Part shown: positions 59,943 to 64,000 of the stretch, piece by piece
Numbering within the stretch: position 1 is the first letter of the stretch
How the letters are laid out: every line of letters begins with the position of its first letter
Source of the DNA: Amorphophallus konjac
Taxonomy: Eukaryota; Streptophyta; Magnoliopsida; Alismatales; Araceae
Assembly: GCA_022559845.1 (NCBI GenBank)
Contig: CM040126.1
Coordinates: 128,006,886 to 128,070,885, forward strand
Direction: 5' to 3'
DNA length: 64,000 nucleotides
The notes under the pieces: model-generated
What the model saw: the letters and a program-made list of their open reading frames with translations, nothing else
Databases searched by the model: none
Told to the model about the DNA's origin: nothing
Translations under genes and position numbers: made by a program

Positions 59943-59986
59943 CTCTGCCTATTCTCTTCGGGCGATGAGTCCCTGTAGAAGAGTTA

Positions 59987-59999
59987 GGCTCTGATACCA
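59987..59999 (-). other. Element D primer binding site
   Basis: Plus strand ggctctgatacca, that is TGGTATCAGAGCC on the minus strand, matching initiator-Met tRNA, two bases from the 5' LTR. Confidence 0.9.
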
Positions 60000-60001
60000 A
60001 G

Positions 60002-62609
60002 TGTTGTGTTAGATGGACGCAGTCTATCTCCACTAAGTGTGGATCTAGCGGGGGGTGAATAGATCAACTTGCCTAATTTAAAAACTACTGTAAGTTCTAA
60101 AGCGGAATTTAGGCAAACATCAGTTAAGCTAAAAGAAGAATGCTAGACATGAGCATGAGCGATGAAACCAAATAAGCTAAGCAAGAATTCCCATCGCACA
60201 CAGATCACACAAAAGCACAAACACACTGCACCCACAATTTTTAGGTGGTTCGGTCAACGACCTACGTCCACCCCACACTCAACCGAGTATGGCTTCCTGC
60301 TGCGCAGCACAGCTTGCATCCGCTGGGCTTTACAGCTTGGCCAAACAATCCGCTGATACACAGCTTCGCTGGACACTACAGCTTGCTGACCAGAGGATCT
60401 GATCCTCTGCAACCGCTGGGGAAATACAGCTTAACCCGTCCAGTGGAGACTACCACTGCAAGACCGCTGACGCACAGCTTGAAGAAACAATGATCGGAAA
60501 TGAAAGACAGAATCAAAATGAAAAAGCAAAACCCAAAAGCAATGTAGCTCTTAAAGAGCAAAGCTCAGCTCTGGTTTTGAACCACGAGACTGAGATACAA
60601 ACTCTCTCACTCTCACTCTCGATCAGCTCTCTCTCAACTCAATCTCTCTCGATCTCTTCCTCTCTCTTTTTCTTCTTCTTCCTCTATTTCTTCTTCTTCT
60701 CTCTTTTCTTTCTGTGGATCGAAGGAGCCTTGTTGTGGCTGTATAGACTTTCTCCCTTCTCTTTGATCTGATTTCTTCTGTGGAAGAAGACTTGTTTATA
60801 GAACAGCAACAGCAGCAGGCGTGTGCTCTCCACGTTTCTGGCCTAAAGCATTTGGACCACGTGGCAGCATCCAATGGAGTGTCAGTACACGTGTCCTCAT
60901 CTGGATACCTTGTCCTTCTCAGATCACGAGCCAGGTACCTCGAATCACGTGCCCCTCATCAGCCTCTTCAGTTCGATGTATAGAGTTCTCAGCTCACGTG
61001 CTCGATGACAGCAGTCTGTCTTGCTGCGTCGACGCTGTCAATCAATGGCGTTAACACAGTGAGGCATTCCAGTAGCCATTAGCCTCGTCTCTTTAGCTAC
61101 TGCGTCGATGCTGCTCAATTGTGGTGTTGACGCAGTGGAATAGCCTGTGTCGGTGAATGCTTCTTCAACTGCTGCGTCGACGCTGCTTGCTTGTGGCGTT
61201 GACGCAGTGGAAGAGCCTGTGTCGGTGAATGCTTCTTCAACTGCTGTGTCGACGCTGCTTGCTTGTGGCGTTGACGCAGTGGAAGATATCGTGAAGGCTT
61301 CGTCAACTGATGCGTGGACGCTTTAAGCTCCCAGCGTCGACTCTGTTCCCTTCAGCAACAAAAATGAAGTCATAAGTTTTAAGTATGAACTCTATACAGG
61401 CTTTGCAAACACGAACACAGTGCATAGAGTTAATGCTTGTAAAGGCTTCAAATAAGGAAAGCAGTGTATAGACTTAATGCACGTAAAGGCTTCATGCGAA
61501 GAAAAGCAATGTATATACTTGAGGAGTTGACGCTGCATGAAACACTGAGTTGACGCTTCATGAAGCATAGACAGTGTACAGACTTTACCCACTGTATGGA
61601 CTTCATGTAATGCAAACGAATGCGAAGACTTCAGTGTATATACTTTAGAAGACCAGTGCAGTGTATAGACTCCATGAGACTCTAGTGCAGACAGACGATG
61701 TATAGAGTTCTCAGTTCAGCCGTCAATGTATAGACTTGAATAGCTGAGGCCAGTGTACAGGCTTGCCATCGACCAGTGTGAACTTGCTCAGCCGGAGGCA
61801 CAGTATGGACTTCAACTCTGCATATCGAATGTATGGACTTCAAGTATGAAGACCATTGTATAGACTTTGGATTCGAAGACAATGTGCAGACTTTGAGTTT
61901 GAAGACCAATGTCTAGACTACAAGTAACACTGTGGATGTACAGACTTGATGGAGCGAAGCGATGTGTAGACATGAAGCTCCACGATGGATGTATAGACTT
62001 CAAATATCAAAGACGCTAAGGAAGACGGACAATGTACAGACTTGCTGTAACAGTCTGATGTACAGACTTCATGAAGCTCTAGACATTGAATGTTGTACAG
62101 ACTTAGCCCAATGCCTAAGACGGTAACAAAGACGGACGATGTTCAGACTTGCTGACAGACCGATGTACAGACTTTGCTCAAATGCATGAGACGCTAACTG
62201 AGACGCTGGACTCTGTACAGACTTTGATATTAAGATTGATGTACAGACTTCATGCGTTGACGCTGTACACACTTAGCGAGTTGACGCTGTACACACATCC
62301 AATGAAGTGCGTTGACGCTGCAACATGATGCGTTGACGCTGTGCACACTTAACCAATTCAATTGAAATGCAGTGTGTGGACTTTATCCAAAACAAACGAT
62401 GTATAGACTCAATCGACATGAGAGTTTCCAGTGTATAGACTCATGACAGTAAGAATTGCAGACATCAGTGTATTAAATGCAAAGAACACATAGTCAATCT
62501 GATAGAGCAATTTCATCAAATCAAAAGTAGTTGCCAATCAATCAAAACAATGGTGTTGCCAATGAAATAAAGCAAGTGTCAACATCATCAACATAGAGGG
62601 GTCACAACA
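60002..62609 (-). repeat. Element D right (5') LTR
   Basis: 2608 bp, same landmarks as the left LTR with scattered single-base differences (for example tctagcgggg against tctagagggg near the start). Followed by the TSD ttgga. Confidence 0.93.
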
Positions 62610-64000
62610 TTGGACTGTAGCTTGCACGAAGCTAAGCCCATACATCGCTCAAGTCTGTACAGAGTCCAGCTTCTTAGTTAGCGTCTCATGCATTCGAGCA
62701 AAGTCTGTACATCAGTCTTTCAGCAAGTCTGAACATCGTCTGTCTCTGTTAGCATCTCAGGCATTGGGCAAAGTCTATACATCGGACTGTTACAGCAAGT
62801 CTGTACATTGTCCGTCTCAGTTAGCGTCTTATGCATTGGGGCGAAGTCTATACAACCGACTGTTCAGTTTGTGATCAAGTTTGTACAGTCACTAAGTCTG
62901 TACATCCTCTAGGCGCTCACGAAGTCTATACATTGGTTTTCATTTCAAGTCTGTACAGACTTTGGTTTGTGCAAGTCTATACAACCGACTGTTCAGCTTG
63001 TGACCAAGTCTGTATAGCCTGGGCGACTGTTAAGTCTATACATTGATCATTACCTACGTTCTGAACTGAACTGAGTAAGTCTATACATTCCTCATATCTT
63101 TTACCTACACTCAGTTCAGTAAGTCTGTACATTGGTTGCTTTACCAACGTTGCCTTGACAAAGTCTACACATTGGAAGTCTGTACATCTTTCGTGAAGAC
63201 TGAACAACGAGCAAGTGTATACATTGGACGAGTCTGCATCGTGCATCAGTCCTGAAGTCTATACATCGTATGTCTTCATTCGAGTCTCATGAAGTCTGTA
63301 CATCGTGCATCAGTCCTAAAGTCTATACATCGACTGTCTTCATTAGAGTCTCACGGAGTCTGTACATTGCACTCGCCTTCACAATACACTGAAGTCTATA
63401 CATTGCATTCACATTTCACATAGTCCATTCACGAAGTCTGTACATAGCATTCACGTTTCACAAAGGCTATACATCATGAAGTCTACACATGGCATTTCAT
63501 CTTATAAAGTCTGTACAGAGTTCTTCACTTAACCTGATAATCTGATACTCTGTCTGACAGGGATTTGTTACTGAGATTGCTGACATGGCTCGTGATCCCA
63601 GGAGGATGAGGTGACCAGATGCTGCCACGTGGATGAAAGCACCTCGGATCTGGCGAATTCCTTGGGCAAGAAAACGTGGAAGCCACGCGCCCTTATCCAA
63701 TCTGCTGCTGATATATATAGAAGTCTTCATCTTCTGTTGAAGTTGAGATCGAGCAGTGGCAAGTCTATACAGTGAGACAAACCTGAGGCAGTAGAGAGCC
63801 ACCGAGATCCAAAGAGAAGAAAAGCAGAGAGAAGAAAAGGAGAGAAAAAGAAAGTGAGAGAGATGAGTTGAGAGAGTTATATGAGAGCTTGTGAATCAGT
63901 CTCTTAGTTCAGATACCAGAGCTGATATTGCTCAATTTGAGCTACAGTCGTTTTGGTTTTCATTCCATTCGATTCTGCATTTCTTGCTTTTCAGTCTTTG
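62610..64000 (+). mobile_element. Element D2: LTR, part right of D, running out of the window
   Basis: Continues the LTR begun at 49712. Dense aagtctgtacat / aagtctatacat motifs to about 63780, a G-box in gatgctgccacgtggat (CACGTG at 63626), a TATA box (gatatatatag, 63710) and then a purine-rich leader (63800-63880), the same order as in B and D. The internal region of D2 and its second LTR are beyond 64000. Confidence 0.8.

Larger units (their letters stand above)
50253..62609 (-). mobile_element. Element D: complete Ty1-copia retrotransposon
   Basis: 12,357 bp, minus strand, with LTRs 50253-52857 and 60002-62609, primer binding site 59987-59999, gag-pol 59942 to about 54385, a long 3' non-coding region and a polypurine tract at 52858. 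TSD ttgga at 50248-50252 and 62610-62614. Pol order protease, integrase, RT, RNase H defines copia. The large gag with coiled coil, the long 3' region with repeated polypurine tracts and the big LTRs suggest SIRE/Maximus. The LTRs are very similar, so it is among the youngest elements here. Confidence 0.93.

Noticed and set aside
62615..63780. Regularly spaced short repeats that could suggest a CRISPR-like array
   Set aside because: Spacing and motif are degenerate, the DNA is a plant LTR, and no cas genes or uniform spacers exist.

Overview
This is a window of plant nuclear DNA. The single host gene has a very GC-rich first exon followed by AT-rich introns and exons, a 5'-to-3' gradient typical of monocots. 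The rest is built from plant Ty1-copia and Ty3-gypsy LTR retrotransposons, L1-type LINEs with a C-terminal RNase H, a SINE and MITEs. I cannot name the species. I see no prokaryotic operons, CRISPR arrays, rRNA or functional tRNA genes.

Left part (1-12.2 kb), gene-bearing. A 5'-truncated LINE (1-1859) and a probable copia LTR fragment (about 2008-2411) precede a foldback MITE (3500-3775). Then comes a gene for a short-chain dehydrogenase resembling 3-ketodihydrosphingosine reductase (TSC10 type). It has a TATA box at 3849 and exons at 3954-4526, 4646-4793 and 5482-5772, with a candidate tiny last exon at 10448-10470 behind a 4.7-kb intron. That intron holds a compound microsatellite, a diverged duplication and a 34-bp LINE-like insertion with target-site duplication (TSD). 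A tRNA-derived SINE with its TSD, partly re-duplicated in tandem, lies at 10951-11411.

Right part (12.2-64 kb): one nest of retrotransposons at least 51 kb long. The outer host is copia element A (minus strand). Its 3' LTR lies at about 12248-17922; an extra ORF downstream of pol and the RNase H and RT parts follow further right. A's 5' half lies beyond the window. Inserted into A are a LINE (14206-17552), a MITE (18287-18566), copia element B (20222-40334, plus strand, TSD gaggt), a GC-rich probable solo LTR E (43282-49151, TSD ggtgc) and copia element D2 (from 49712, plus strand). These carry further insertions: gypsy element C (24677-35599) in B, probable solo LTR F (45337-48131, TSD gagac) in E, and complete copia element D (50253-62609, minus strand, TSD ttgga) in the LTR of D2. 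There are three levels of nesting in three places.

The most unusual signal is shared by several unrelated families. The LTRs of A, B, C, D/D2 and E each contain a dense array of a family-specific short motif, often a hyphenated palindrome. B, D and D2 also share a G-box (CACGTG) promoter block just upstream of a TATA box, and B and D share a duplicated non-coding module near the 3' end. The coding regions of B, C and D are closed by stop codons nearly all explained by C-to-T (or G-to-A) transitions, as expected for heavily methylated, silenced elements.
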